A DNA stretch of 64,000 bases from Symbiodinium natans (Eukaryota; Sar; Dinophyceae; Suessiales; Symbiodiniaceae). Both the position numbers and the translations under genes were made by a program. Position 1 is the first letter of the stretch. Every line of letters begins with the position of its first letter. A model generated the notes under the pieces. The model ran no database searches. It worked only from the letters and a program-made list of their open reading frames with translations, and was not told where the DNA came from. The stretch covers positions 741,501 through 805,500 of the forward strand of contig CAJNDS010000191.1 of the NCBI GenBank assembly GCA_905221605.1, in the 5' to 3' direction. This document shows positions 10,739-22,964 of this stretch, one piece after another.

Positions 10739-13585
10739 TTGGGATTTCACGGGGTAGGCTTACACACAGCTTACTCGGAGCTTCTGCCAAACCCCGCTGG
10801 GGGGGGGGGGGGGTTGTTGGTCCTGAAAACCCTTACTTTCAACCCTCCCCTTCGAAGGGGCTCAATGGGAACAGAGCCTCAAATCAAAAGCCTCCAAGGG
10901 TCATTTCTATCAGAGCCTCCCGTCTGTGAAGCAGCGGCGCTAACGGAACAGAGCCTCAAGAACCTCCCGGGCCTCATTTCTCTCAGAGCCTCCAAGGACC
11001 AGGCCCGCATTCTCTGTTCCAGTCCCCCTATACAGCCTGAAGCCCAGTGCTGAAATACGAATCGCAACCAGAGCTTACACGAGCTTACGCCAACGCCTTG
11101 GAGTGCGTAAATGCTGAGGCGATCTGACGCTCTTCGAGGGTTAGCTTGCGCGGACTGTCTTACTGCAAGCCCCTTGCGGGTTTGCCTTTAAGGGGTTTGA
11201 TCTCTGCTCAAATGGAGAGAGGGGCATGGTTTACTCGGTACTGTCCATAGAAACCTTAGCCGAGAAGAAGCACCCATGGAACACCACACCCGTCCACCGT
11301 CTCATTACAGCAGAGCGCGCCAAGACCTACACAAGCACAGAAGAACAGCGCTCCCAAAAAACAAACCATGAACATGCCAGGGTGCAGTGAGGCGGTTATG
11401 GGAGAGGTGGATCTCTTCCATGTACCTCCGGTCGACAGTTTAGGGTTTGGGGCATCGTGCCATCACACCCATGGGATGATCTGGCATTGATTTCGAGAAC
11501 TTCAGTTCTTGAGCAGCGCATTTCGAAGGCGTGCGCATTTCAGGTCACTATTTGTGAGACATGCTTAGAAATAGTATCCAGCTGCAACAGACAGATGGTG
11601 TGGCGAAGTCACATGGCTAATCTCCATACCGCAGCCCGCAAGGGCTCCGTTTTGCTTGCACTTGGGCCTTTGAGTCCCACAAAAGGGACGAGCTAGCAGC
11701 CAGAAGGCTGCCTTTTTCGGAGGCGAAACGCTTGCATTCTAGTTTGGCATGGTTAGGTCTGGGGGGCTTGAGAGGGTGCTCGGAGAGACATGCTGCCGAA
11801 ACATTCGAGGGAAAACATGCAGCAAGCACATGCGTGCTCGCTCGCCTACACATTCGCGCACCCTTGCACTTGACAGAAACAGGCGGGAACCCAGTCTCGA
11901 CATTGCTGTCGATGCCTGCTACACACTACTCAGTCACTACTCCCAATTTCTTTCATTCTCTCTGGTACGGTGTGCAGGTGAGCTTGGGCCTTCGGCCCAG
12001 AGACCACTGGGTTTGGCAGGGTGAGGGTTTCAGGGGTAACTGCATTTATGGCCATCACTTGCCCGAGTTAAACAAACAAGACTAACTCCACCCCGCCCCA
12101 GCAAGTACAAGAGTTCCGTTCATGGCTTTAGGGGTCCAGAGCGCAGGTATAGTGTCAGCTGAAGCACATGCATCGTTCCAAAAGTTTTGCCAGTTGATAT
12201 GCGCCCGCGTCGTCAATCTCGTTCTTGTACGCCTGCGATTGGGCTTCTTGTGCTCTAAACCCTGTTGTGGCTTCTGGTTGTTTATCACCACTGACCCTCG
12301 TGCTAGGAGGTCTGAGTGAAATCTAGGAAACAGTTGGGGGAAGGGTCTTCGAGCCCGCCGCTGGCAAAGAACGGCGCCAGGTGCAGACGGCCCTTATCAA
12401 CAAGGCTTCTGATGCCTGACCCTGCTCAGCTAAGGCCCTCTGCCTGACAGACTCTGGACTCTGAGTCCTTCCGCCAGAAATCCCAGACATCCTCCCGAAA
12501 CATCTCAACACGCTCACTCCCTCGCGTAGCCTTGAAAATCCGGAGGTTCGGGCAGCGACAGCAGAACTTCACCTGAGCCAATCTCCCATGCAACGGCTGC
12601 ACGTGTTCGCACGAGAAGCCTGGTGGGTCTGCCGCAATTGAACCATGAAGCGGCTCTACTCTAGCGGTTGTGAGCCCTCATCGGATCGTTTAGGCATTCC
12701 ACCTGGGTTTGCTCGCCGCCGAAACAAGATGTGAAGTGGGGAGAGGGGAACTGCACACCAAGCTTCAACTATGAGCTGAGGGCTGGCCAAACTTGTCCTT
12801 ACCACCTAAAACCCTTAAACTTCCGGTACTTCAGAGAGTTTGGGACGTGGGCGCGGGGTTTGCACTGGCCGCAACTCGGACAAGCTGCCCGAGCCAAGCA
12901 TCCCGAAGCCGCTACAAATCCCCCTCACCCCATGCCCCACCCCCCTGTGCCCTAAACCCGAAACCCTAAACCCAAAACCTTGCAGAATCAGACTAGCAGC
13001 CACTGTCTTCAGCCCTCGGGAAGTGAGCTGGTTCTGGGAGACATCCACCTGACGCTTCTTGCCGAGCGGGGTGGTCAAGTGCTTGCATGGGAAAAGATGG
13101 CAGCGAAGAAGAAAACGGGATGGAGGTGTTCTAGGGTTCTAGAGCTTCGAGAGTGCTTGCATTTGGGGTATTTTGTGAGCTTTTGCGGGCTTTCGCTGCG
13201 GGGCTAATGTCTGGGTTGTTGCTTGCTAGCTCAAGCGGTAATCAGCTCTTCAAAGCCTCAAAGGCGTGGCAGGTGCAATGCAGGTAAGGATAGCAGGAAG
13301 TATAGTTCGGGGCTGGAAGGAAGAACGGACTTGGGCAGGCCGCCGACCCAATCAAATGTGTTCAAGCGTGTTCAGCCAGGCTGCCTCTTCGTAGTCGGTG
13401 CTCTCCTGACATTGCTTGGGCGCGATGAGTCCCCCAAACCTACTCGCCACCCGGCCGTGGCTTTCAGGGAACATGTTCTGGCCCTCGCTTCCCTTAGTCA
13501 TGCTCCCGCGCTTGCCATTCCCGCACCCCAAGGCTCCGGCTGGACCCCGCTTAAACTGGCTTGGGCGGATTCGGGCTTGGAGGTT

Positions 13586-13622
13586 TGTTTGGGGTTTGGG
13601 GTTTGGGGTTCAGGGTTTAGGG
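13586..13622 (+). repeat. TTTGGGG/TTTAGGG short array
   Basis: Three TTTGGGG units, one TTCAGGG and one TTTAGGG unit form a short array about 300 bp before the larger TTTGGGG array. Confidence 0.8.
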
Positions 13623-13911
13623 CCTCCAGGGCTTCTGATGCGTTTGGGGGAGGGTTTGGGGGGAGACTTCTGGGTCTTCTGCCCCAGCTGCCTGCCAGAG
13701 GCCCAGATGTGGGAGGTCGTCATCACTCAGCTTGCTTCTTGCATGGCACAGCGTGTTGAATTTGGCTCGGCCGCCCTTTCCCATGGCTCAAAAGCCGTCC
13801 CGGCCGAACCGAACCATGCTTGCACTACCGTACTTTGAGCCAGCCGGAAAGCGTTGTTTCTTCGCATCCCAGCTCTCGAATGCCAACCCAATTCACGGCA
13901 TCGGCTTCGGA

Positions 13912-14006
13912 GGGGTTTGGGGTTTGGGGTTTGGGGTTGGGGTTTGGGGTTTGGGGTTTGGGGTTTGGGGTTTGGGGTTTGGGGTTTGGGGTTTGGGGTT
14001 TGGGGG
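13912..14006 (+). repeat. Homogeneous TTTGGGG array
   Basis: About 13 heptamers are almost all TTTGGGG, a one-base variant of the TTTAGGG unit, with a single TTGGGG irregularity. The near-complete absence of the canonical unit suggests local amplification of the variant. Confidence 0.9.
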
Positions 14007-14175
14007 TCGTGGGTTGTGGGTTTGGGCTCTTATTCAGGCCTTTGGGGGGGGGGAGCAAGGCAGGCCGAGTGCCTGTAAGGGGCTCTGAGCAGATGGGTAC
14101 CTTCAGCCCTCCACCCCGGTGTTGTAACAAGAGCAAGGTGCCCTACTCCTAGTCGTGCTGTGCCACTGCCTGGGC

Positions 14176-14262
14176 TTAGAATTTAGAGTTTAGGGTTTGG
14201 GGTTTTAAGGGTTAAGGGTTAAGGGTTTAGGGTTTGGGGTTTAGGGTTCAGGGCTTAGGGTC
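14176..14262 (+). repeat. Mixed TTTAGGG-type array
   Basis: Units TTTAGGG, TTTGGGG, TTAAGGG and TTCAGGG are interleaved over about 85 bp. Confidence 0.85.
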
Positions 14263-14717
14263 AACGTCTTAGAGTGCCGCTCCAGAAAAGTTCTTCAAGC
14301 GACTCAGTGCCGTGGCAGCCCTCCTGGCGTGATCCACGATGCACTCCACCAGGCTGGTGTTCATCCCACCTCAAGAAGAAGAAGGCCTCGGGCCTTCGAA
14401 CCATAGCAAATTTTATATGTTAAAAATGGCGTTTCAAGTACTCTTGGGCTCGAGCTAAACAGACACGGCGATTCCTAAAGAGAATCTAGGTCCAGGGTAT
14501 GGGCTCGGAGGGGTGTTTCGGGCTTGGGGCGTTCAAGGAAGGGGATTAAGGCGATTAAGGTCTATTTCGGATCACGAACGAAGGCCAGGCGTCAGGTTCG
14601 GGATAGGGCCCTAGTTGCACTGTAGGTCGGACCCCCTGTTAGAGTCTCCTTAAGCCCCAACTTCAAGAATTTCTCCAGGCCGCCAGATTTCCCTGTAACA
14701 CCACTATGACTGCATGT

Positions 14718-14757
<40 letters not shown>
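14718..14757. repeat. G homopolymer, 40 bases
   Basis: Forty G follow TGCATGT without interruption. This is very long for a mononucleotide run; its true length is uncertain. Poly-Pro and poly-Gly frames over it are artefacts. Confidence 0.9.
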
Positions 14758-14758
<1 letters not shown>

Positions 14759-15200
14759 TTAGCGGATTAGCGTTGCTCTTTGAACTTCGGGCTCGGGGAA
14801 GTGTGCCTGGCGGGGCAAAAAACAACAAGTTTGGGTCCGGACAACGGCTCCAAAAACCCAAAGCTGGAGCATTTTGGAAATCGCTAGCGGCCACGCAACA
14901 GCTGCAACTGCAAACGATTTTCCGGTTCGAGCACAAACAGTGCGGGGGGGAACGCTGAACACTGCAACATCTGCAAGATGAGTCAACTCCCCACTTCCCT
15001 GCGCTCCCGCGACGCTTGGCTTGGAAACGCGTTCTCGCTTCACATGCTGGGGCTTTCCGGAAATTAGGGTGCCGGGTGGGGACCTTCTTGAGGCAGACTT
15101 GACTTCTATGGGGGTACAGAATATAGAGGGTCCCTATTTTCAGTAACTCCCTCCCTCCGGTGGCTTTTTGCTTGAACCGCGACAAAAGAGGTGCGGAAAG

Positions 15201-15983
15201 TCACGGCTGGCTGGCTTCGGCTCGCGTCACCGGCGCTGTGCTTGCTGGGGCAGTGCTTGAAGCAGCTGGCCTAGCAGCCTGGGTGTGGTCTTCCCAATGT
15301 GGGCCACTTTCTTCAAGCTCTGAGACGTGTGTCTGCAACGGCTCGAAGAAAGCATTTGGGAACCAGCCTTCATCACCCAGGAGGTCTCTCGCCCAGCTCC
15401 AGCCATCTTGCCCGCGGCGTACGCAAATCACATACTCGCCCCTTTGCAACGTCAAGTACGGTTGGCTGCCCCAAGCTTCACCAGTGGATTCACCAGCAAA
15501 CCCTCGTCCGTTGAAGTCGCAGCTCGCTCTTCCCACCGTGCTGGAAAGTCCAGACGCTGGCTTAGCCTTCTCATGCGTGTCCACGACCTCTTGCTCGCGA
15601 TAATCTCGACCGGCCAAGCGCTTGCGACAGGCTTTTGCCTCTTCCACATCCTTGCGCGATATCTCTGCCGGGAGTGATGCACAAATACCCGGGATGGTGT
15701 GCCTGCTCTTCGAGCGGATCCAATCTTGCTGGTCCGGCCCTGGGTGTATCTCAAACCTCGGGTGGCCATTGTAGTCGATGCTAGCGCTGGTGACCGCATA
15801 AATCTCCTTTTCGGCGACGTTCATCCGCAGGAGCTTTAAGTCCAAGATGTCCTGCAAGCGGGCAAACCCCCCGCGTGTGAAGTATAGGCCATCTCGTCGC
15901 CCAGTGTGTCGGAGAACTGAGTTGAGCGCCTTGGAGAGCTTGTCGTCGCGGCTCTGGGCTGCATAGGGATCTGCGTTTGCCAT
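15201..15983 (-). CDS. Tpt1/KptA N-lobe domain plus SH3-like domain protein
   Basis: The 260-residue frame opens with ATG at 15983. Residues about 16-95 resemble the N-terminal lobe of RNA 2'-phosphotransferase (Tpt1/KptA), the enzyme that removes the 2'-phosphate left by tRNA splicing: LSKALNSVLRHTG (Arg25-His26), GLYFTRGGF, HPRFEI, and DWIRSKSRHT in the place of the family's WIRANQGHS. Residues about 176-216 read as an SH3-like domain (LQRGEYV, DGWSWA, GWFPNAFFE). A low-complexity Ala/Ser/Pro tail follows. The NAD-binding C-lobe with its His-Gly-Thr motif is missing, so catalysis is doubtful; RNA binding or a scaffold role is more likely. The gene is a single exon with no intron visible, perhaps retroposed. 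The Tpt1 assignment rests on motifs recalled from the family, not on a search. Confidence 0.7.
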   Translation of the reverse strand: MANADPYAAQSRDDKLSKALNSVLRHTGRRDGLYFTRGGFARLQDILDLKLLRMNVAEKEIYAVTSASIDYNGHPRFEIHPGPDQQDWIRSKSRHTIPGICASLPAEISRKDVEEAKACRKRLAGRDYREQEVVDTHEKAKPASGLSSTVGRASCDFNGRGFAGESTGEAWGSQPYLTLQRGEYVICVRRGQDGWSWARDLLGDEGWFPNAFFEPLQTHVSELEESGPHWEDHTQAARPAASSTAPASTAPVTRAEASQP

Positions 15984-16711
15984 GGCTGCGTCGTCATAAA
16001 GCCCGGTACGCTGTGAGCCTTGAGCCGTGATCCGAGGTCACCAGCCGAATCGCCTAAAGTTGCGCGCACGCCCCATGCACGCCTGCGGGCCTCAAAAGTG
16101 GCTAAAGATGTGCTGAAGCCTGAACCTTCACAGCCAGTACAGTGACAAATTATCTATAGGTCACTATAGGTGTACCTACTGGGCTACAAAGTCTCTCGCT
16201 TTGGTCTGTAAGACTAGGTAAAGCATTGGCACCCAACCCCCCCCCACCCCCCTCACATCTGAAAAGTGTCGGGGCTCGACATCTTCCCCGAATACTCGAA
16301 CAGGATGTCTAAAACCCGACCCCCACACCCCTCTTGCGCTTCAGTCTCTATAGTCTCGGGGACGTGGTGGCAAGGGTTTGAGGGCTTCATGTGGACGAGA
16401 TTGTGTGAGCTGTTGCCGACGAAGTGGCCGTCGTGCCAGGATCGCCAAGCCTGAAAGCTTCCCACCGGATTGGTAGGGGATAGGATTAGGGGGCCCCTTG
16501 GGGATATAGACCCTCTGAATAAGGTCCCTGACTAAGAGAGCCAGAAGAGGGTTAAGAAGGGGTTCCCGTTTTAAGGGTCCCCCTCATCCTACCTAGGAAT
16601 TGGGACAGATCGTGCCAAAATGTACATGGGTGCACCAGGGGCTTCCTTCATCCCCTTGGGCTCTGGTAGTTGGCAATCGGGCTTGGGATTCTCCGGGTTG
16701 ACAAGGTGCAC

Positions 16712-16800
16712 CTAAACCCTAAGCCCTAAACCCTAAACCCTAAACCCTAAACCCCAAACCCCAAACCCCAAACCCCAAACCCCAAACCCCAAACCCCAAA
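16712..16800 (-). repeat. CCCTAAA array grading into CCCCAAA
   Basis: About five CCCTAAA-type units are followed by about eight CCCCAAA units in one uninterrupted array. The clean switch from one unit to its one-base variant is visible within the array. Confidence 0.9.
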
Positions 16801-16900
16801 TCCAAGAGAGGTACGCACCAAAGCTGCTCGGCGACTACAGAACCCCTCAGGCCAGCCAGTTTCAGACGCCGGAGGAAAGGTAAACATGAAGACGTGGGTG

Positions 16901-16970
16901 GGGGTTTTGGGGTGGGGTGGGGGGACGTGGGTGGGGGTTTTGGGGTGGGGGGGGGGGGGGGGGGGGGGGG
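16901..16970. repeat. GACGTGGGTGGGGG duplication and 24-base G run
   Basis: A segment GACGTGGGTGGGGGTTTTGG is repeated twice in tandem, then runs into 24 consecutive G (16947-16970). Confidence 0.85.
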
Positions 16971-17579
16971 CGGTTCTGCAAAGTAGAGCCGCCTAGTTGG
17001 CAACTTCCAGAATCCTCTCCCGACAAAGACAGCCCCGAAATCGGGACCCCAATTCGGAGCAAGCCGGATGCGTGGGCCTTCCCCCAACCCCTACTGGCAT
17101 CAACGCCTTCTCCGCCGCACGAAAGGATCCGGCACCTGCTTGCATCCAGGAGTTTGTGAAGGAGTCAAGTTATAAGTAGGGTTGTGGATGCCTTCTTGCG
17201 GCTTAGAAAGCGCCGTCACCCTGCTCACCATACTTACACGTGGGCATTAGCCTCTCACGCCTTAGCCTTCCTAAGCCCCTGTTGCAGTAGGCTTCTGAAG
17301 ATTCTCGCCTAGTCGGCTGGGCCGTACGGTTGACTGAACTCTGCCGCGACAAGTCGGTCACACCTGTTCACCTGACAGTGCAACCCATCGCGCAGCTACC
17401 GACTTCGAGACCTGGTTGTAAAGGCATACGAACTTGAACTGACGAAAGATGAAGCTCGAAACCCTCAACCCTAGACCCTGTCTTTTAACCCCCTTAACTA
17501 CTCTTTGCTTAGGAACCCCAATAACATATAGATAATGATCCCTATATTGCCCTTATAAGGAACAATACTTCTCTTTTTT

Positions 17580-17690
17580 GGGGGGGTTCTTGAGCAAATA
17601 AGAATAATAATACGAAAAAAATAATAATAATACGAATAAGAGCTATACTAATTCTAATAATAAGACTAAAAATAATAATGGTAAACTCTC
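17580..17690. repeat. AT-rich AATAAT tract
   Basis: A low-complexity tract of AATAAT, ACGAAT and AATAAG units in otherwise GC-rich DNA. A similar AT-rich tract with TATATA lies at 18020-18100. Confidence 0.8.
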
Positions 17691-17829
17691 AACCCTACCC
17701 CGACCGCTGTGCCTGGCCTGGGCTCGTATCTTTCTTTGACGCCGAGACCGTGGGCGTCAGGAGCACGTCCTTCCGAGGGCATCGCAGGAGCGACATCGAT
17801 GAAAGTAAGCATTTCAGGATACTTCAGGA

Positions 17830-17899
17830 AACCCTAAACGCTAAACCCTAAACCCTAAACCCTAAACCCCAAACCCTAAACCCTAAACCCTAAACCCTA
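17830..17899 (-). repeat. Interstitial CCCTAAA array
   Basis: About ten CCCTAAA units, with one CGCTAAA and one CCCCAAA variant. Confidence 0.9.
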
Positions 17900-18324
17900 T
17901 CTACAATTGGCATTGTGCAAGAGAGCCCCAGTCCGAGTGGCCCAAAGCCGCGAACAAGAATGGCCTGCCCGATCATATCAAATGCAGCTCGCATGTTGGC
18001 CAAACCTTTCACTCCCCAAGTACTATATATATATATATACATGAAAAAAATAATAACAATACTAAGAATAAGAAAAGAATAAGCATACATATAGATATAT
18101 GTGGCAAGGACCTTTCCGTGCTATGTGTAGCGGCACGTCTTTCATGTATACAAAAGCCGGAAGCAGCCAGTGAATTTAGGAATTGCAAGCTTCAGGCTGG
18201 GAGGTGATACGAGCTTTCAGTCATAGCCCAAACCGCAACCGAAAGCAAAATCAATAATACCAATAACTTAAACCACAAACCTTGTGGCATAGACCTTGAC
18301 ATATCCTTTGCTATGCACATATAA

Positions 18325-18397
18325 ACATATATATATATATATAGATGTATGTATGTATGTATGCATGCATGTATGTATGTATGTATGTATGTATGTT
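18325..18397. repeat. TA and ATGT microsatellite
   Basis: TA units are followed by about 13 ATGT-type units with ATGC variants, in an AT-rich stretch that continues to about 18570. Confidence 0.9.
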
Positions 18398-19169
18398 GGT
18401 TGCATTATCTAGTATCGATTACATAAAAATATACACTATGTATCTCATAATCTATTTTATGTATTAGCGAGAATATGTCATACTTTCTATATTATAACAA
18501 ATCACCCAAATCTTGTATACTTTTGTTTGTATATACGTATATGCATATATATATATACATCTACATATTACTTCTGAGGACAGTGCAGGTGAAGCGCGTG
18601 CAGATCTCCGGAGATGACCGGCAGCGCCTGCAAGGCTCTAGCTCAGGAACAGGCATGTGCAGATGTCTGCAGCAGCACACTACAGAGACAAGCGATGCTG
18701 GGTTTAAGGCTTTCATGGTTTAGTGAGGGTTTGGGTGGTGGGCTGGCCACCAAGCACCTCTGCAAGGAAGAGCTCCCAGTAAACCCTGAACTGCAACAGC
18801 TGGCGCCTGCTTCATGGCCTCCTGGAAGGGGCCGAACGGAGGAGAGGGCAGGGGAGCCTGTTAATGGGACATCTCAGGCCCCCTGATGTCATCCTTTGAC
18901 CATTCGGATGAAACTCACTTCTTTCAGCTGCCATGGCCAGTCTGAACCCTTTTTAGCCGCTCAATTGAACGGGATTGATCTATGTGCGGTTTATGTGGGG
19001 TTTATGTCGGGTTTGTACCCGAAGCCTTAATGAAACACTTTGTTCATGCGGCATCTTCTGTCCAAGGTGCCCATTGCTGCTGAAAGTGCATGCCGCGGCT
19101 GTCATCATCGCAGAGGGCCGAGACCTAGCTATCTGTCTATGCATCATCTAGCCTTCAGAGTTCGGATCG

Positions 19170-19298
19170 GGTTTTTTGGGGTGTTTATGATACAATTATA
19201 TAGGGACCATCAGGGAATACTACTGGGAACTAGCCTCAATAATTAGAATAGGGTTTCGGGGATGTTTATGATATAAGTACATAGGGACCAGAAGGGAA
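19170..19298. repeat. Two direct repeats with about 80-bp period
   Basis: A segment with GTTTATGATA and ATAGGGACCA, followed by a GGGAA block, occurs at about 19170-19216 and again at 19251-19298. It may be the remains of two short elements. Confidence 0.65.
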
Positions 19299-19797
19299 CA
19301 GATGCGTGTCCTAGGCCATCGGTTCCGCTCCCCCACCTAATCGCAAAGCACCCATGAAACACCCAAGAGCCAGAACAAACCACTGGTCCAGTTTCCTATG
19401 GAGAGCTGGGACCGGAAGGGCATGATCATGCCCCAAATAAGCTAAAAACTCATCTGACTCGACTACGAAAAATTATGCTCTTCTTTGCATCCTCGAACTT
19501 GGCAAAACACACTTCCGAGGGTGAACTTGGCGCGCGGCCTCCCCCACGAAGCCCCGCAGAAGCCCTCAAGCTCCCAAGAGGCCTTCGAAACCCACGATGC
19601 GACAAGAAGCCGCGGCAGCAAGCGCTGGCGCCGGGCGGCAGCTACCGGGCGAATTCAGAATTCAGGGTGGACCCTGTGGCGACCCGAGTCCCTATCCTCA
19701 TGGCCCCTGATTCTCAGAACCCTCCACGAATGAACCCCAGAAGGGCATGTCGGGCTCCCCGCCACCTTGCGGAGTGCCTTTCTCAAGGCAGAGTTGC

Positions 19798-19830
19798 GGG
19801 TTTAGGGTTTAGGGTTTAGGGTTTAGGGTT
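19798..19830 (+). repeat. Interstitial TTTAGGG array
   Basis: Four to five perfect TTTAGGG units. Confidence 0.9.
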
Positions 19831-20466
19831 GTGGTGGGTTTTTGGGGCCAAGGCTTTTGGGGGTTTGGGGGCTTAAGATTGAGGACTGAGGCTGCATGCA
19901 CCCACGTACCTGCGGGACATGTTACCCCAAACCCTCGAAGCCCTAAGCCCGTTTGTGAATACTGGGCTCCAAACAATCTGACCAGCCCACTGAACCCCCC
20001 TACACCCCAAAACCCTACTACACCCGGAACCATAAACCCTGGCTTCCAGGAGCTACACCGACCGAGGTTAGGGTTTAGGTGTTCTGGAGGTGCAGATTTG
20101 GGGGGGGGGGGGGCACAGAGCTGGTTTAACCTGAGGGTTTGTCGAAATCTGAGACCTGCTTTGCATGAGGACCTGGCCCAGAGCATGCCTGCCGCACAAA
20201 GGTGCCACTCTGTCCTTGCTTGCCCTCATTCCGCTACCTGCCTTGGGCCTTGGATTGAACAAACTGACAATCCATGACTTTGCCTTGGACCCTGAAGCTT
20301 TTTCGCGGCTCTCTATGTCACAGGTACGGCACAGAACCCCTTCTGCATTTGGCATTTGGCATAAACCCAACCCCAGGCCCCAAATCCGGCCTCCTTCGGA
20401 CCCGGATCCAGCAAGGAGGCGACGGAGGAGGCCTCGAAGCACTCTTCTTATGGCTGTCCCTACTTA

Positions 20467-20572
20467 GAGGTCCATGATTAGCTAGAAGTAGGGTTATAAG
20501 TGCCCCAAATGGGGTGATAAGTATAGATACCATACTTATAACCCTACTTAGAAGTAATTACCCATGAACCTC
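20467..20572. mobile_element. MITE-like element, family A copy 2
   Basis: A 106-bp copy has left end GAGGTCCATGATTAG and right end TTACCCATGAACCTC. The arms also share TAGGGTTATAAGT and its complement. Length and ends match the copies at 699-800 and 49627-49725. It carries no coding capacity. Confidence 0.7.
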
Positions 20573-22559
20573 CAAGTACCTGTACACCTCGAAGAACCCA
20601 CACGACACCCCTCAAAAGCTGCTCGCAATATCCCGCTGTTTAAGCTCCTCAGAGCCCACTCCCGCAGCCCCGGTAGCCGAAGCGGAACAGTCCTGACTTA
20701 AGCCCTGGATTGTAAACTTTGAGCAGAAAAACGATGGCCTGAAAGAACTCCGCGGGTTCCGCAAGAGTTTTGGGGCCTGGTTTGATTTTAGTCTTGGGGG
20801 CGCGAACAGAACCGAGAATCGTGCAGGACGTGGCCTGCTACTACACTACGATACCAGGCAAGGAGCGGATGCACTTTTTGTTTTCTGAGCAGCTGGGCTG
20901 CCCTGCTGGCTTGTTTCTCAGCAAATAACGAAACAGGCAAGCCAAGAGGTCTGCACAACGTGCGGCAAGGTATTCGGCGGCTCTGTTAGCGGCAATCGCC
21001 TGGACCCTTGGGCTCGAAAGACTGTGCGGTTGAAATTCAATGCCTCGGATGCTAAGATGTGTGATACACCCTGCTGAAGGCAGAGAGGAAGACAGCATGT
21101 TCTTTTTATTTTTACAACGACGTGAGAGGAGCCCCAAGCACAGAGTGTGGGAAACTTTCGTACCTGAGCTCAGAATTCAGCGTTCGAGGCCCAGGCTGTG
21201 GGACTTAAAACAGGCCGCGCCAACTGCAGCTTCAGCAAGTGCCGCTGCCAAGCGCTAGCTGCTAGCCGTGTGGCCAAGGCATTTGCCCAAGTACCAGAAG
21301 CGCGAAGACCCACCCGAAACAGGAAAACCCTGAACCCTTTTTGGGGTCTGGGTTCAAGGGTGCATGGCGCAGCCCTTTGCAGCAACAACTCTTCCAACTC
21401 CACGGGTGGATCCACACATGGTCTCCTCGAGACGGCCAGGCTTCTCAGACCTGCCTAAAGCACCCGAAGCCGCGAATGAACCCATCGTCTTCAGCCCCAT
21501 GGGCTTCTTGGGTCAAGATGCCACAAGATAAAAAAAGCCAGACAAGGGCGGAATGGTAATAACCCTGGTTTAGACGAGGAGACCGCAGAAAGCAAGGCGA
21601 CATCACTCAGACATTCTTCAGCCTACTACCCAGAAGAGTGCTGACGGTCGCATTCTTGAAATGCAGCGGCCCCCAGCCTCGAATACGCAATAAGGACAAG
21701 CCTTTTTACCGGGCCGAAAGCTTCATTCCCCGAAACAGCAGCAGTAACACAACGCTAAACTCGTTTGAATTTACGAGGTTGTGCTAAAGGCCTCACAAGA
21801 ACAAGAAGAAGAACAACACTGTCTCTGACTACAGCCACGGCGACAACTAGTGCTGTCGCTACCACTGCCACTATGACTACGAGTCCTCAAGCCAAAACCC
21901 TTCTGCAACTGCGTTGGCGACTTCGGGGCCTGCTACTAGGTCTGAGAAGCAGCCGGTTCTGCAACGCTCCCCTGCTCTGGCATCACTTGGCTTGCTTCTG
22001 TTTTGGGCTCGCCTGGGCAAGGGGCCTAACTTTGGGAATCTCACCAACACAACTTCAGGATTCAGGGTGTACCGTGTACCGTGCTTCGAATGTTAGGTGA
22101 AACCCTTCACAGATTTCGAGGCTCTTGACGTTGGACCAAACGAACCAGCGCTCTTAAGCAACGACCGACTCCTACTGAGACTGTTGAGGGCGGCACCAAA
22201 CAAACAGGAGACATGTCGGAAATGGGATGAGGCATGACAAGCCATGCTACGGCCATCCCTGGCACCCTGTGAAATCTCTTCTGCTTGTCAGCCCCTTGAA
22301 GCCCTTCAGCACCCCAAACAGGTGGCACCTGAGATGTTCTCCGGCAGGCCGAAAACCTGCAGCCAGTATCGGGCTCGGGCTTAGGGCCTGAGGTCTCAGC
22401 CCTCACTCGTCAAAGTTTACGACTTCAAAGTTCAGGGCTCAAAGCTCCAAATTTCAGGGTGCGAGGGTTGGGTTTGCGACATCTGGCATTCACATGCTGT
22501 CCCGACGACTGGCATCTACAGTTGCATTGCCGGTGAGGCCTTTTAATGTCACCTATAAC

Positions 22560-22800
22560 CCCACCTATAACCCATGGCGGCACTGAGGAATAAGCTGCCA
22601 CGAAGGGCCCCCTCACAAGAGTTGCCCCTGAAAGATACAGCATTCCAAGGACTACAACACTGCCTAGGACAGAGAGACTTGGCAAGTAACTGACATGGAA
22701 CCGGTAGCAACAGCTCATGGGCGCGGCCTTGCCAGCAAACTTCGCGAGAGGCACAAGCACGCCTTCGGCCCGGCAAATGGGGCACGGCACCTCGAGACTA
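22560..22800 (-). CDS. Possible exon with Cys-rich and hydrophobic segments
   Basis: A minus-strand frame encodes CPICRAEG, then a Cys-Cys pair and His within about 25 residues, then a hydrophobic stretch of about 20 residues (LPSLSVLGSVVVLGMLYLSG). An AG acceptor-like site precedes it (GCCGTAG). The composition looks protein-like and the strand matches the other genes. No family is recognised and the end of the exon was not resolved. It may be chance. Confidence 0.25.
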
Positions 22801-22964
22801 CGGCAGGATTGCGCCACGCTTATCTTGGAACCCTCGCTCCATCACGTAATTACGTGCTCCCCCTCAAAGAAAAGCCCAAAATGCCAGCAAGCCCCTAAGC
22901 ACCAAAGCCACTATTCTCAGGCCCCTATGAGGGCAGTGGTAGCGGTACTTAGTGGTGGTTGTGG

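Larger units (their letters stand above)
5015..15200. other. Intergenic region with scattered repeats
   Basis: No gene is supported. Open frames here are shorter than about 200 codons, lack recognisable motifs and often run through simple repeats. The stretch holds a TTC microsatellite, CT tracts, TTTGGGG and TTTAGGG arrays and a 40-base G run, listed separately. Small unrecognised exons cannot be excluded. Confidence 0.5.

Noticed and set aside
13820-14152. Gly-Val-Trp-Gly-Leu repeat frames
   Set aside because: Translation of the TTTGGGG array.
14592-15185. 197-codon minus-strand frame with a Pro run
   Set aside because: The proline run is the 40-base G homopolymer, and the surrounding residues show no domain.
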